Source: CAMWXW01 sp051650105
GTDB lineage: Bacteria > Desulfobacterota > Desulfovibrionia > Desulfovibrionales > Desulfovibrionaceae
DNA length: 58,381 nt
Assembly (NCBI GenBank): GCA_051650105.1
Contig: JBOFIJ010000010.1
Span: 1 to 58,381 of the forward strand
Direction: 5' to 3'
How positions within the stretch are numbered: position 1 is the first letter of the stretch; each line of letters starts with the position of its first letter. Of the stretch, positions 26,365-35,062 are shown piece by piece. The notes under the pieces were generated by a model. The model had not been told where the DNA came from, did not search any database, and saw only the letters and a program-made list of their open reading frames with translations. A program made the position numbers and the translations under genes.

Positions 26365-26520
26365 TTCTTACTATGCCACTTGCGACTCAGATTATAAAAG
26401 TTACATGATGTCTATTGATTTTTTTCAATTTTCTTCATCCACCATAACCTTTGGCATTCTTATTGCTCAATCATTAACTCTTTTCCCATAACAATATTTT
26501 CTCATAATAAGACACAGAAT

Positions 26521-27081
26521 ATGCAAACAATGCTTTCACTGCAAAAACCAACACTAAGCTACAAAGATTCCTTTATTGATGCTGTACTCGAATTCAAGAA
26601 AGAAAATAACACGTCTTTCCGATCGCTTAGAGAATATCTTAATTACAATATTGGTGCTATACAAAATGATTTTTATAATACCGTTATTCTCCCAAAAGAA
26701 AAACTTTCCAAAGGTGAAGATCTCCCACAAGGCTGGGTTCCAAGCCAAGAATTATGGATACTAGAAAATAACAGTTCTTTCCTTGGAAAAATTGTTATTC
26801 GAACTGAATTGCCAGAAGATACTATAGCAGGACACATTGGATACACATTAAAACCCTCTGCAAGAGGTAAAGGATATATGAAAATACTTCTCCCAATGGC
26901 TCTTAAATCTGCTAGAGAGCTCAATATATCTAAAGTACTTATTAGCGCTTTTACAGATAATATTCCTTCCATAAAAAGCCTTGAATCTCTTTATAATACA
27001 TACGGCATAGAGAAAGTAGATATTGTAGACGACGGAGTCCATCAACATCAAGCTTTTTGGTTCCACACATATAAAGAATAA
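26521..27081 (+). CDS. GNAT-family N-acetyltransferase
   Basis: The 186-residue protein carries the acetyl-CoA binding core in the order GHIGYTLKPSARGKGYMKIL (beta4 to the R/Q-x-x-G-x-G/A loop and following helix), then a long helix and the beta5 region (LISAFTDNIPSIKSLE). It resembles the predicted acetyltransferases of the COG3981/YesJ type. The acceptor substrate is unknown. Start is ATG 26521 or the ATG three codons later; no strong ribosome site is seen. Confidence 0.8.
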   Translation: MQTMLSLQKPTLSYKDSFIDAVLEFKKENNTSFRSLREYLNYNIGAIQNDFYNTVILPKEKLSKGEDLPQGWVPSQELWILENNSSFLGKIVIRTELPEDTIAGHIGYTLKPSARGKGYMKILLPMALKSARELNISKVLISAFTDNIPSIKSLESLYNTYGIEKVDIVDDGVHQHQAFWFHTYKE

Positions 27082-27128
27082 CATTTCTCACTCACCATAC
27101 TATATTCACAATATAACACTATAATGCA

Positions 27129-28259
27129 TCACTCTTTTCGCAAAATTGCACCGTATAATATGTCGTTATACTCCAAAGGACTATTATATTCTTGTTGTAG
27201 TATATAATTCTTATGTTTATGCAAAAATGCTGCTATTTGTTTTTCATTCTCTTCTCTATTCCATGTACATGTTATATATACCAAAAATCCTCCACGCTTT
27301 ATTGTGGGCGACACTCCATACAATATTTTCTTCTGAATCTCACATAATGTCACTATATCTTCCTCTGTTCTTTTTATTTTGATATCTGGTCTTTTCATTA
27401 ACGTACCAAAACCAGAACATGGAACATCCGCTACTACTATATCAAATGTACTTTCTTTAAATGGAGGAAAAGATGCATCCGCACATATCTTTTTATGAGA
27501 CTGTGTATTCCCTACATAACACAAACGCCTTATATATATATCACTCATCACAGCTATATCTTTATTATAGCTCTGCAATATTGCACTTTTACCGCCTCTA
27601 CCAGAGCAACAATCCCATATAGAACCTTCCCATAACTCTACTTTAAAAGCCTGTAGTAATGCAACTGCACTTTCATTATATCCTGTCACTTTCCTTGGTC
27701 GGTTAAGAAAAAAAGAAGCATATTCTTCTGATCTTTCTCCAAACTGCTCGCGTAATTTTTCCCAAATCCATAATGGAAGAGAATAGTGCTGTGCCTGTAT
27801 TGCCTCACTTTCTCTATTCTCATAACATATATTAGAACGATACTTTTCTTTATCTCTTGCTATCTTACGCAGTACAGCATTACTTAAAGAAGCAAGCCCA
27901 ATTCCATATGTCTTTTTTATACTTTCCACAGCAGTAAATATTGTTGAAGATTCTTGTCCTGATTCCATATATATAATTTCATACAAAACACATGCAAGAA
28001 ATTGTAACATATCTTCTGGTATTTTTTTTATTTTCTTAATAGTAAGAGATAATAAAGAATGTAGTCGAATAGCATATCTAAAATACCCATATACCATTTC
28101 TGTAATACGTGCTGTATCTATTGTCTCTTTCTCACCATATTCTATAAGATTTTTGGAAAGAACATGTTGCAATGGTTTAGCACTTTGTTTTGCTTTTCGT
28201 ATAATACAGTACGATATTCTTCTTGATTGAGAGCGTATATGTTTATCTAATTTTCCCAT
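27129..28259 (-). CDS. RsmB-like RNA (cytosine-5) methyltransferase
   Basis: The 376-residue protein has an N-terminal NusB-like helical domain (about 1-130) and a C-terminal Nol1/Nop2/Sun methyltransferase domain. The SAM loop reads DCCSGRGGKS, slightly different from the usual D-x-C-A-A-P-G-G-K-T. The two catalytic cysteines are present in DVPCSGFG and ITCTWNREENE. In E. coli RsmB makes m5C967 in 16S rRNA. The unusual SGRGGKS loop and the 376-residue length (E. coli 429) make the exact target less certain. It is monocistronic; no clear Shine-Dalgarno precedes ATG 28259. Confidence 0.82.
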   Translation of the reverse strand: MGKLDKHIRSQSRRISYCIIRKAKQSAKPLQHVLSKNLIEYGEKETIDTARITEMVYGYFRYAIRLHSLLSLTIKKIKKIPEDMLQFLACVLYEIIYMESGQESSTIFTAVESIKKTYGIGLASLSNAVLRKIARDKEKYRSNICYENRESEAIQAQHYSLPLWIWEKLREQFGERSEEYASFFLNRPRKVTGYNESAVALLQAFKVELWEGSIWDCCSGRGGKSAILQSYNKDIAVMSDIYIRRLCYVGNTQSHKKICADASFPPFKESTFDIVVADVPCSGFGTLMKRPDIKIKRTEEDIVTLCEIQKKILYGVSPTIKRGGFLVYITCTWNREENEKQIAAFLHKHKNYILQQEYNSPLEYNDILYGAILRKE

Positions 28260-28853
28260 CTAAACACTATATCTATTTTATAATAAAAAAGAAAGAGGAC
28301 GTCTTTTACAGAAAATCTCTTATTAAAAACAGTCCATTCTTAATAAAAGTCTAGAATGCTATACTATATTCTTTTATGGGAATAAAACACACAATGTGTA
28401 CTCTCTCTTTTTACAAGAAATTCTCGCTATTCTATACCTTTTCTAGCACATGGAAAAATAGGATATTCACTTAATAACTTATATAATACACTAATAAGTG
28501 AGATGTCCATTTTACCAATAAATTTATTAACCTTACGTTTCAATTGTATATTGTTTCCTATATGTTTTATATCGATTTTTGCCATAGTTCTGCTCACATT
28601 AAATGCTATTATCAACCCATTAAGTAGGCATCCCCTAAAAAAATATACCATTTTGTAAAAACTATATTATTTCGTTTATAAAATTTTCGTAATTCACCGC
28701 ATATTTATAAATATTCTCTCTTTTATACTACAAGAATAGAAAATACACGTGTTTGTATTCTTTTACACACTAAAAATATCTTTAGTGAAATGCATTTCTC
28801 TCAAACACTCCCTATACCATGGCTGAGAAAAATATAATTATCTTTTTCTTTTC

Positions 28854-28881
28854 TTGACAAGATTCATATACATACTATAGT
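28854..28881 (+). promoter_or_regulatory. Strong candidate sigma-70 promoter in an empty spacer
   Basis: A perfect -35 TTGACA (28854-28859) and -10 TATAGT (28876-28881, five of six matches) are 16 nt apart. The next gene starts more than 500 nt away. The DNA just after it (28884-28920) is the most G+C-rich part of the spacer, so the promoter may serve a small RNA or a long leader of the U32 gene. Confidence 0.5.
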
Positions 28882-29380
28882 AGCAGAGCACGGAAAACGG
28901 TAACATTGCGGCCCTTGCTATACAAAAAATAGTAGAGATACCCACAAAGGTTTCTAGTGCACAACAGATATATTCCATTTTTTAGAGATGCTCCAAAAAG
29001 CAATGTATATGAAAGATCCCTTTTTATGGCTTGGTCAAATACCATCTCAAAAATGCTAATGGCATGTCTTAGCATACTATACATAAACAGGGAATTCTTA
29101 AACACTATCAACATACATATATTTGAAATTATTTATTATTCCCTTTTAGAATATATACTTATTAAGAACACAAAAAAGAACACACATCTCTGCAGTGCGC
29201 TATATCATTATGCAGTAATACTATATATTTTTTCTTAAACAAATCCATAAGAAGAATCTGTACCAATTCTTTTTTATGTGTATATAAAATAACTGTGTAC
29301 ATATGCTTTTTTAGAATACATGTTTATGCACTTCGTCAGTAGCTGTGCATTATGTAAAAAGACCAAATAACAAAGGAGAT

Positions 29381-29397
29381 ATGAGAAATATTCTCAT
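29381..29397 (+). promoter_or_regulatory. Hairpin between Shine-Dalgarno and start codon of the U32 gene
   Basis: AAAGGAG (29372-29378) is the only good ribosome site, but the start ATG is at 29407, 28 nt further. In between lies ATGAGAA-ATA-TTCTCAT (29381-29397), a perfect 7-bp hairpin that would shorten the effective spacing to about 11 nt. The same bases start a nine-residue open frame (MRNILIITI) whose TGA overlaps the ATG of the main gene. Confidence 0.6.
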
Positions 29398-29406
29398 AAT
29401 TACTAT

Positions 29407-30630
29407 ATGAAAACATTGCCAGAATTACTTGCTCCTGCAGGTTCTATGGAAAAATTAGAAATTGCTTTATTGTATGGAGCCGACGCCGTTTACCTTGGTG
29501 GCACAGGCCTCAATCTTCGTGCTGGAACAGGAGGTTTTACTTGGGAGGACCTTGATATAGCGCTTAATAAGGCACATAGTGCTGGAGCCAAAGTATATTA
29601 TTGTCTTAACAGTATTGTTCATGATAAACACAAAAAAGAGTTAGAAGATTCTCTTGAACGACTTTCTTCTTCCGCAATTGATGGGTTAATTATTGCTGAC
29701 CCTGGTGTATTACACCTTGCAAAAAAGATATTTCCTTCTGCAGAAATACATCTTAGCACCCAAGCAAATACCGTTAACTCCTCTGCTATTGCTTTTTGGA
29801 GAGATTATGGCGTACACCGTGTAAACCTTGCACGAGAGCTTAATATACTAGAAATGAGAGATATTGCTAAAAATGTTACAGGAATAGAATTAGAAGCCTT
29901 TGTACATGGGGCTATGTGCATGGCTGTTTCTGGACAATGCCATATGTCACAGTGGACAAATGGACGCGATGCTAACCTTGGAGCTTGCACTCAACCATGT
30001 CGTTTTGAATATGCTGCTGAAGAAGAACCCATTTCTCTTGCTCTTAAAGAAAAAAAGAGAGATCGTGCTCTTTGGTATATGGAAGAAGATGAAGAATATA
30101 CAAAAATCTTTGCTTCTGAAGACCTATGCCTTATTAAATATGTTCCTTGGTTTCTTGTTAGCGGCATACATTCTCTTAAAATAGAAGGACGCATGAAGAG
30201 TATTGCATACCTTGCTTATGCTGTAGATGCCTATAAAACCGCCATGGTAGATTTTGCAAAAGGCACATTCACTTTACAAAATTACCTTACTATGCTTTCT
30301 TCTCATGCAAGTAGACCTCTTTCTAGTGGCTTTTTTCTCCCAAATAATGTTAGAAAAACATTCACCCCTCTTCATCCTGAAAAAACAAAAACCATTGTAG
30401 CTAGAGTAGAAGAACAATTATCACCCTCTACATATAAAATATCTGTAAGACAACCTTGGGATACATCTCAAACAACAGAAGCACTCTATCCAAGACAAAA
30501 AATGCTTCCACTCAATCAATATTCTATAGAAAATACTAAAGGAGAAAAACAAAGCAAAGTACACCCTGGAATGAAGCATATTCTTCACTTTGAAGGTGAT
30601 CTTAATACAGGAATATTGCTACAACAATAA
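29407..30630 (+). CDS. trhP: U32-family protein, TrhP/YegQ-like tRNA hydroxylation enzyme
   Basis: This 407-residue protein begins with a TIM-barrel-like region (LLAPAGSMEKLEIAL, GADAVYLGG) and carries the U32 signature around FVHGAMCMAVSGQC, followed by CTQPCRF. The four cysteines are the expected iron-sulfur ligands. Members called TrhP/YegQ act with prephenate-derived chemistry to hydroxylate wobble uridine (5-hydroxyuridine) in tRNA; older annotations say peptidase U32 or collagenase. Other U32 members (RlhA, UbiU/UbiV) are alternatives; the length and C-terminal beta domain favour TrhP. The unusual leader is described separately. Confidence 0.8.
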   Translation: MKTLPELLAPAGSMEKLEIALLYGADAVYLGGTGLNLRAGTGGFTWEDLDIALNKAHSAGAKVYYCLNSIVHDKHKKELEDSLERLSSSAIDGLIIADPGVLHLAKKIFPSAEIHLSTQANTVNSSAIAFWRDYGVHRVNLARELNILEMRDIAKNVTGIELEAFVHGAMCMAVSGQCHMSQWTNGRDANLGACTQPCRFEYAAEEEPISLALKEKKRDRALWYMEEDEEYTKIFASEDLCLIKYVPWFLVSGIHSLKIEGRMKSIAYLAYAVDAYKTAMVDFAKGTFTLQNYLTMLSSHASRPLSSGFFLPNNVRKTFTPLHPEKTKTIVARVEEQLSPSTYKISVRQPWDTSQTTEALYPRQKMLPLNQYSIENTKGEKQSKVHPGMKHILHFEGDLNTGILLQQ

Positions 30631-30738
30631 ACATACTATGAGGGGATTTTGTACTTGCTCACTCCCCTCAATCGCTTTTTCTTTACATTGGCCATTATAT
30701 ATTGTATACTCCCTTTCCGTTGTTTTCTAGGAGAATAT

Positions 30739-31704
30739 ATGTATCATGGTCAACGTTTGCGATATTCGCCCCAATTACTCTCTCTTTTTGAAGACGTTAC
30801 TCTTTCATTAAAAGATTTTATTATGCCATTTTGTGTTGTTGACACAAAAACTCCTCTTCAACAAGAAGATCTCTTCTCCTATCCAAATAGATACCAGCTC
30901 TCTCTTGAATGTCTACATAATGAACTCTCTCTTCTTGTTCCACTAGGTTTACATACTATTTTACTTTCTGGTGTACCACAAAAAAAAGATTATTGTGCTT
31001 CTTCTGCTTTTGATGATGATGGAATTGTTCAAAGAACACTACGAATTATTAAAAAAGATTTTCCTACTCTTGTTATCATTACGGACGTTTGCATGTGTGC
31101 ATATACAGACCACGGCCATTGCGGGATTATACGAAATGGATACATAGATAATGCTGCTACTATCGATATTCTTACATCTATCGCTCTTTCTCACGCAAAA
31201 GCTGGTGCAGATATTGTTGCCCCTTCCGATATGATGGATGGCAGAGTACAAGCAATACGAACCGTTCTTGATAGCCAAAGTTTTGCCATGCTTCCTATTC
31301 TTTCATATGCTATTAAATATTCTTCGGCCTTATATGGGGAAAGAAAGCACTCTGATGAATATCCCGACTGCACTAGGCATATGTATCAAATGACTCCAGC
31401 ACGGAAAAATGAGGCAGTACTAGAAGCTACTGCTGATATTGTAGAAGGAGCAGATATTCTTCTTATTAAACCTGCATCGTTCTATCTTGATATTATTTCT
31501 CGAATTGCTGATAACTTTGCTCAGCCCATCTTTGCATACCAAGTTCTTGGTGAATATGCCATGATACTTGCCGCCGGAGAAAAACAATGGCTTAATATTG
31601 AAAGAACTATGCTAGAAAGCTTTATTGCCATGAAACGAGCTGGTGCAACACGTATTATTTCTTATTATACAAAAGAATTATTAACAAAAAAAATCCTTTC
31701 TTAG
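30739..31704 (+). CDS. hemB: Delta-aminolevulinic acid dehydratase (porphobilinogen synthase)
   Basis: HemB condenses two 5-aminolevulinate molecules to porphobilinogen in tetrapyrrole synthesis. The 321-residue protein contains the zinc-type cysteine cluster (CMCAYTDHGHC, residues about 117-128), the APSDMMDGRV motif, and both active-site lysines, in AIKYSSALYG (about Lys193) and LLIKPASFYLDI (about Lys245). The last motif is usually KPALPYLD, so ALP has become ASF here. I use ATG 30739 because AGGAG lies 5-6 nt upstream; a 30-codon extension is hydrophobic and out of place. It is followed after 9 nt by a formyltransferase-like gene. Confidence 0.93.
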   Translation: MYHGQRLRYSPQLLSLFEDVTLSLKDFIMPFCVVDTKTPLQQEDLFSYPNRYQLSLECLHNELSLLVPLGLHTILLSGVPQKKDYCASSAFDDDGIVQRTLRIIKKDFPTLVIITDVCMCAYTDHGHCGIIRNGYIDNAATIDILTSIALSHAKAGADIVAPSDMMDGRVQAIRTVLDSQSFAMLPILSYAIKYSSALYGERKHSDEYPDCTRHMYQMTPARKNEAVLEATADIVEGADILLIKPASFYLDIISRIADNFAQPIFAYQVLGEYAMILAAGEKQWLNIERTMLESFIAMKRAGATRIISYYTKELLTKKILS

Positions 31705-31713
31705 AGAAAATAT

Positions 31714-32478
31714 ATGTTCCCTACATACTACTTTGGCAGAACCACAGCCTTTGCTGAACACCTTTTGTTTCATTATGATTTACAAGGGGTTTTTTCCGAT
31801 TTCTTTTGTCCAGACCTCTACACATTTTGTTGTCTTAGCTCTATTTCATATCGCGTAATATCAAAAACAACACAAATGGATTCTATGCAGATTATTCCTA
31901 ATGCTCTTGGTATATGCCACTGTTATACCCGCATTTTCAAACAAAATCATATCGATTTCTTTACGCATGGAATATGGAATATACATCCAGGGCTTCTCCC
32001 TTTATATAGAGGAAAACACCCGATAGAATGGGCATTTTATAACAATGAACGTTATATTGGTCTTTCCATTCATAGTATTAATACCGAAATAGATAAAGGA
32101 AGGCTCCTTGCACAAACACGTATAGAACGGCTTTTTTCTCATTCTCTTGATGATATTGAAAAAGAGGTAGAACGTGTTGTTATTCAATACCTTCTTGCTG
32201 ATGCATTCAAGACATACCTTGCTGGAGACACAAATATCATCTTAGAAGATGGCATATATCTACCCTCTTTCTTACATATCATTGATTCTTTCTCTATAGA
32301 AAAGCATTCTCAAAAAGAAGTTCTTATGTTCTTTGTTGTACAAAAATCCTATACCGGCATCACATTACGAGGTAAACATTACACAGAGTGTCTCCCATTT
32401 CACCAAGATTTTCCAGAATATTTTGAAGGATATGATATCTATACTTGTGCCGATGGTTTGCTTGTTGCCGTGCGATAA
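31714..32478 (+). CDS. Formyltransferase-fold protein
   Basis: The 254-residue protein contains the core of the formyl_trans_N family: WNIHPGLLPLYRGKHPIEWA, with the catalytic Asn and His, and IDKGRLLAQ, with the catalytic Asp, as in methionyl-tRNA and sugar N-formyltransferases. It lacks the C-terminal domain of methionyl-tRNA formyltransferase, so it is unlikely to be Fmt. The first 80 residues are atypical and Cys/Tyr-rich. The C-terminal 80 residues form a small beta domain seen in some sugar-nucleotide formyltransferases. It follows hemB by 9 nt and is surely co-transcribed, but no pathway link is evident. Substrate unknown. Confidence 0.75.
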   Translation: MFPTYYFGRTTAFAEHLLFHYDLQGVFSDFFCPDLYTFCCLSSISYRVISKTTQMDSMQIIPNALGICHCYTRIFKQNHIDFFTHGIWNIHPGLLPLYRGKHPIEWAFYNNERYIGLSIHSINTEIDKGRLLAQTRIERLFSHSLDDIEKEVERVVIQYLLADAFKTYLAGDTNIILEDGIYLPSFLHIIDSFSIEKHSQKEVLMFFVVQKSYTGITLRGKHYTECLPFHQDFPEYFEGYDIYTCADGLLVAVR

Positions 32479-32903
32479 AAACCAATTCCTCCATTTTTCT
32501 TCTACATTCTATTACTATCTTATTATTATATTTATGGTGCCATTAATTCACTTCAATTGTTATTTGTCCTCACTAAAATAGCATTAGGTACGATATATTC
32601 ACCACTATAATACAATTTTCATCCACAACTAGGGTATTTAATGTACTCATTTTTTTAATATACTCTGTTATGTGTGCAACTTTTCTACTTTGTGAATACA
32701 TTTCATTACTATACAACTATTTTTTTACAAATATCATTATAATATAACATATCTATGCTTATACTATTTTTATATGATATCTATTAAAGGTATCAATATC
32801 TTATCTCCCTCCTATACAAAATATCTTTTTTTCTCTAAGTACTTGCTTATATTATGTCGATACTATACAAAATGGCTCCTACATTATTTTTTAGAGGATT
32901 GTT
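32479..32903. other. Intergenic region, about 425 bases
   Basis: AT-rich spacer between two plus-strand genes. A plus-strand frame of 62 codons (32774-32962) lacks a ribosome site and family resemblance. I see no gene, repeat or clear terminator. Confidence 0.4.
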
Positions 32904-33506
32904 ATGATGGATATAACACAATGCTATATAACACTACAACTCAAAGAAAATGCATCTCTTAAAGAAATAAGAAATGCCTATGTGACACTTGCAAAAAAAA
33001 CTCATCCAGATAGCACACAAGAAGATAGTAGTGAAAAATTTAGACGTGTTGTAGAAGCATATGAAACGTTAGTAAAATATATTCAAGACAAACAAACCAT
33101 TTCAAAAAACAATCCTGAAGATATCATGCAAGAAGAAATACATACAGAATATCCTGAAACAGAAAAAATTATCAATACATGTTCTTCAACAAAAAGTACA
33201 AGAAAAGAAGAAATTATAGTTGAACCAAAGAAATTTCTTCCTTCTTTTCAATTATTTCACAAATTACTACAAAAATGGATAGATGACGAGCAGTGTGTCT
33301 ATTTAAAACAAGAATTGTGCACACCAAATAAGACAATCCGTTTTACTATACGGTATGGAACAAATTCAACAAAAAAAATTGTAGAATTCACATTACCAGA
33401 AGACATTCAATACGGACAGAAAATCAGATTAAAAGGAGCAGGCAAGAAAATTGGCTCCTTAACTGGAGATTTATATTTGCATATATGTAAACCAGGAGTT
33501 TCATAA
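32904..33506 (+). CDS. J-domain (DnaJ-like) protein
   Basis: The 200-residue protein begins with a J domain containing the essential HPD motif (residues 34-36 in KKTHPDS) and the helix IV-like EAYETLVKYI. A charged linker of about 60 residues follows. The C-terminal part ends in RLKGAGKKIGSLTGDLYLHI, which resembles the C-terminal peptide-binding domain of CbpA/DnaJ. There is no Cys-rich zinc domain. It probably stimulates a DnaK partner, but a specialised client is possible. AGAGGA lies 6-9 nt before ATG 32904 (or ATG 32907). Confidence 0.82.
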   Translation: MMDITQCYITLQLKENASLKEIRNAYVTLAKKTHPDSTQEDSSEKFRRVVEAYETLVKYIQDKQTISKNNPEDIMQEEIHTEYPETEKIINTCSSTKSTRKEEIIVEPKKFLPSFQLFHKLLQKWIDDEQCVYLKQELCTPNKTIRFTIRYGTNSTKKIVEFTLPEDIQYGQKIRLKGAGKKIGSLTGDLYLHICKPGVS

Positions 33507-33532
33507 AATAGACACTAAATCAAATACATTTA

Positions 33533-33640
33533 CCACAAAAAAAGAATGCGTACTATAACAACTATTGTGAAATATCTTTGCTAAGAAATTTTGCCGCGTT
33601 CCTTATAGTTACTTTCAATAGAATATGCAAATCTACACAC
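33533..33640. repeat. Remnant of a partial glpX duplication
   Basis: This spacer segment after the glpX stop contains two pieces of glpX, in the same orientation as the gene. Bases 33533-33562 equal 33713-33742 exactly (30 nt, the region coding for the CYSTHSFFVG end of glpX). Bases 33566-33640 resemble 34132-34206 at roughly 84% by eye (the region coding for LHIPLEVNIRNVAKFLGKDI). The two pieces are adjacent here but about 390 bases apart in glpX, so the copy has an internal deletion. It has no open frame of note. Confidence 0.85.
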
Positions 33641-33653
33641 AGGTAATTCCTGA

Positions 33654-34607
33654 TTACTTTTCTTCACTACAATGGTATCGCTTAATATAAAATCTATCTT
33701 TATTCCTATTTCCCACAAAAAAAGAATGCGTACTATAACAACCATTCTCTTCTTGCACTCCTTCTAAAAGCTTTCCAGAAGAAATACCTGTCGCAATAAC
33801 CATACTCTCTTCACTTTGCACTAATTCTTTAGATTTATATATTCTTTCTAAATCACTACCATTTTTAAGAAGAATAGCTTTTTCTTCTTCACTTTGCGGG
33901 GATAACCGAGCAAAGAGCTCTCCGCCCATTGACTGTACAGCACACGCTGTTATAAGACCCTCTGGGCTTCCACCAATACCGTACATTATATCAACATCAG
34001 CATTAGTATCTAAGGCCATCAGTGCTCCTGCTATATCTCCATCTGTATGAAGCTGAACCTTTGCTCCAATTTTATATATTGATTCTATTATTTCTTTATG
34101 TCTTGGTTTATCTAAAACGAAAACACACATCTGTGAAATATCTTTGCCAAGAAATTTTGCTACATTCCTTATATTTACTTCTAATGGAATATGTAAGTCC
34201 ACACAATGAGCAACATTATTTGGAACAACCATTTTTTCCATATAAAAGCTATTTGGAAAAGAGACCATCGTGCCCTTTGAAGATAACGCCATTATAGATA
34301 TTGCATTTGGCCTACCCAATGCCAATAACCTTGTGCCTTCCACAGGGTCTATTGCTATATCATATTCCAGCATGCCAAAGGAGGAAAGACCAACACATTC
34401 ACCAGTATACAACATGGGAGCCTCATCTTTCTCCCCCTCTCCTATAACTATTGTTCCAGAAATAGGCACTATGGAAAAAGCTTCTCTCATAGCATAAACG
34501 GCGGCAGCATCACCTGCATTCTTATCCCCCCTGCCAAACCACTTCGCTGCAGCAAGAGCAGCACTTTCTGTGACACTTATAAGAGATAAAATGACGTTAT
34601 CGTTCAT
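33654..34607 (-). CDS. glpX: Class II fructose-1,6-bisphosphatase
   Basis: GlpX hydrolyses fructose-1,6-bisphosphate in gluconeogenesis. The protein of 317 residues has the class II signatures: KWFGRGDKNAGDAAAV, IGEGEKDEAPM and the metal-site DPVEGTRLLA, and GIGGSPEG. Length matches the family. The frame can start at TTG 34616; I use ATG 34607 (MNDNVILS). It follows the PxxKW gene by 15 nt and is probably co-transcribed. A remnant of a second, partial copy lies just after its stop. Confidence 0.93.
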   Translation of the reverse strand: MNDNVILSLISVTESAALAAAKWFGRGDKNAGDAAAVYAMREAFSIVPISGTIVIGEGEKDEAPMLYTGECVGLSSFGMLEYDIAIDPVEGTRLLALGRPNAISIMALSSKGTMVSFPNSFYMEKMVVPNNVAHCVDLHIPLEVNIRNVAKFLGKDISQMCVFVLDKPRHKEIIESIYKIGAKVQLHTDGDIAGALMALDTNADVDIMYGIGGSPEGLITACAVQSMGGELFARLSPQSEEEKAILLKNGSDLERIYKSKELVQSEESMVIATGISSGKLLEGVQEENGCYSTHSFFVGNRNKDRFYIKRYHCSEEK

Positions 34608-34622
34608 ATTCAACAAAAATTC

Positions 34623-34895
34623 CTAACGACCCTTCGCCGCACGTTTAGCAGCTTTTAACGGATTTACTTTTGTTGCAACAGTTGATGTTGCAAGCTTCAC
34701 ATGCGTTGCCAGATTACAGTGACCCTTTTTCCATTTAGATTCTGGACTGTGGTACGCAACACAATATTGATGATTCTCAAATGTACCAATACGATCACAC
34801 CCTGAGCATTGTTCTACAAGAGCTTGCATTACAACACCTTTATATACAACATTTCCTTCTGCACTGAGTTCTACTTCTGCCTTCATGTCTTTCAT
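34623..34895 (-). CDS. PxxKW-family cysteine-rich protein
   Basis: This 90-residue protein has the pattern of the small PxxKW family of Deltaproteobacteria: EQCSGCDRI, QYCVAYHSPESKWKKGHCNL with its Pro-x-x-Lys-Trp, then a basic tail rich in Lys and Ala (NPLKAAKRAAKGR). The four cysteines (in CSGC, YC and HC) could bind a metal. Its function is unknown. It may begin at ATG 34895 or at the ATG three codons later, which has GGGG at a better distance. It lies immediately upstream of glpX, and divergent from pyrG. Confidence 0.8.
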   Translation of the reverse strand: MKDMKAEVELSAEGNVVYKGVVMQALVEQCSGCDRIGTFENHQYCVAYHSPESKWKKGHCNLATHVKLATSTVATKVNPLKAAKRAAKGR

Positions 34896-34978
34896 CCCCG
34901 TAACAATCTAAAAATTTTATTTCATTAAATAGCACGCCTTCATAGTAAAAGCAAGTTTTTTCTATTTTTACTTTACTC

Positions 34979-35007
34979 TTGTTATTTATATACCCTTGTG
35001 CTATATA
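34979..35007 (+). promoter_or_regulatory. Candidate sigma-70 promoter for pyrG
   Basis: TTGTTA (34979-34984) and TATATA (35002-35007) are 17 nt apart; each has four matches of six to consensus. The pyrG ATG is 56 nt downstream. Found by eye. Confidence 0.4.
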
Positions 35008-35062
35008 TTTCCCCGTAGTTACATTACCTTTTTAGAACCCCTATCTTAAAGGCAGATACTTC

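Larger units (their letters stand above)
28260..29406. other. Intergenic region, about 1,150 bases
   Basis: This is the longest spacer in the window, between divergent genes. It contains a strong candidate promoter at 28854-28881 followed by an unusually G-rich stretch, and the structured leader of the U32 gene; both are listed separately. Minus-strand frames of 70-80 codons exist (28427-28651, 28875-29114) but lack family resemblance and ribosome sites, so I do not call them genes. Confidence 0.45.

Noticed and set aside
28875..29114. A 79-codon minus-strand frame in the 1.15-kb spacer.
   Set aside because: No ribosome site, no recognisable family, and it runs against the candidate promoter at 28854; kept only as a note on the spacer.
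33717..33742. The 30-nt repeat near glpX as a possible CRISPR unit.
   Set aside because: Only two copies exist, and one is inside glpX coding sequence; the wider similarity shows it is part of a partial gene duplication.
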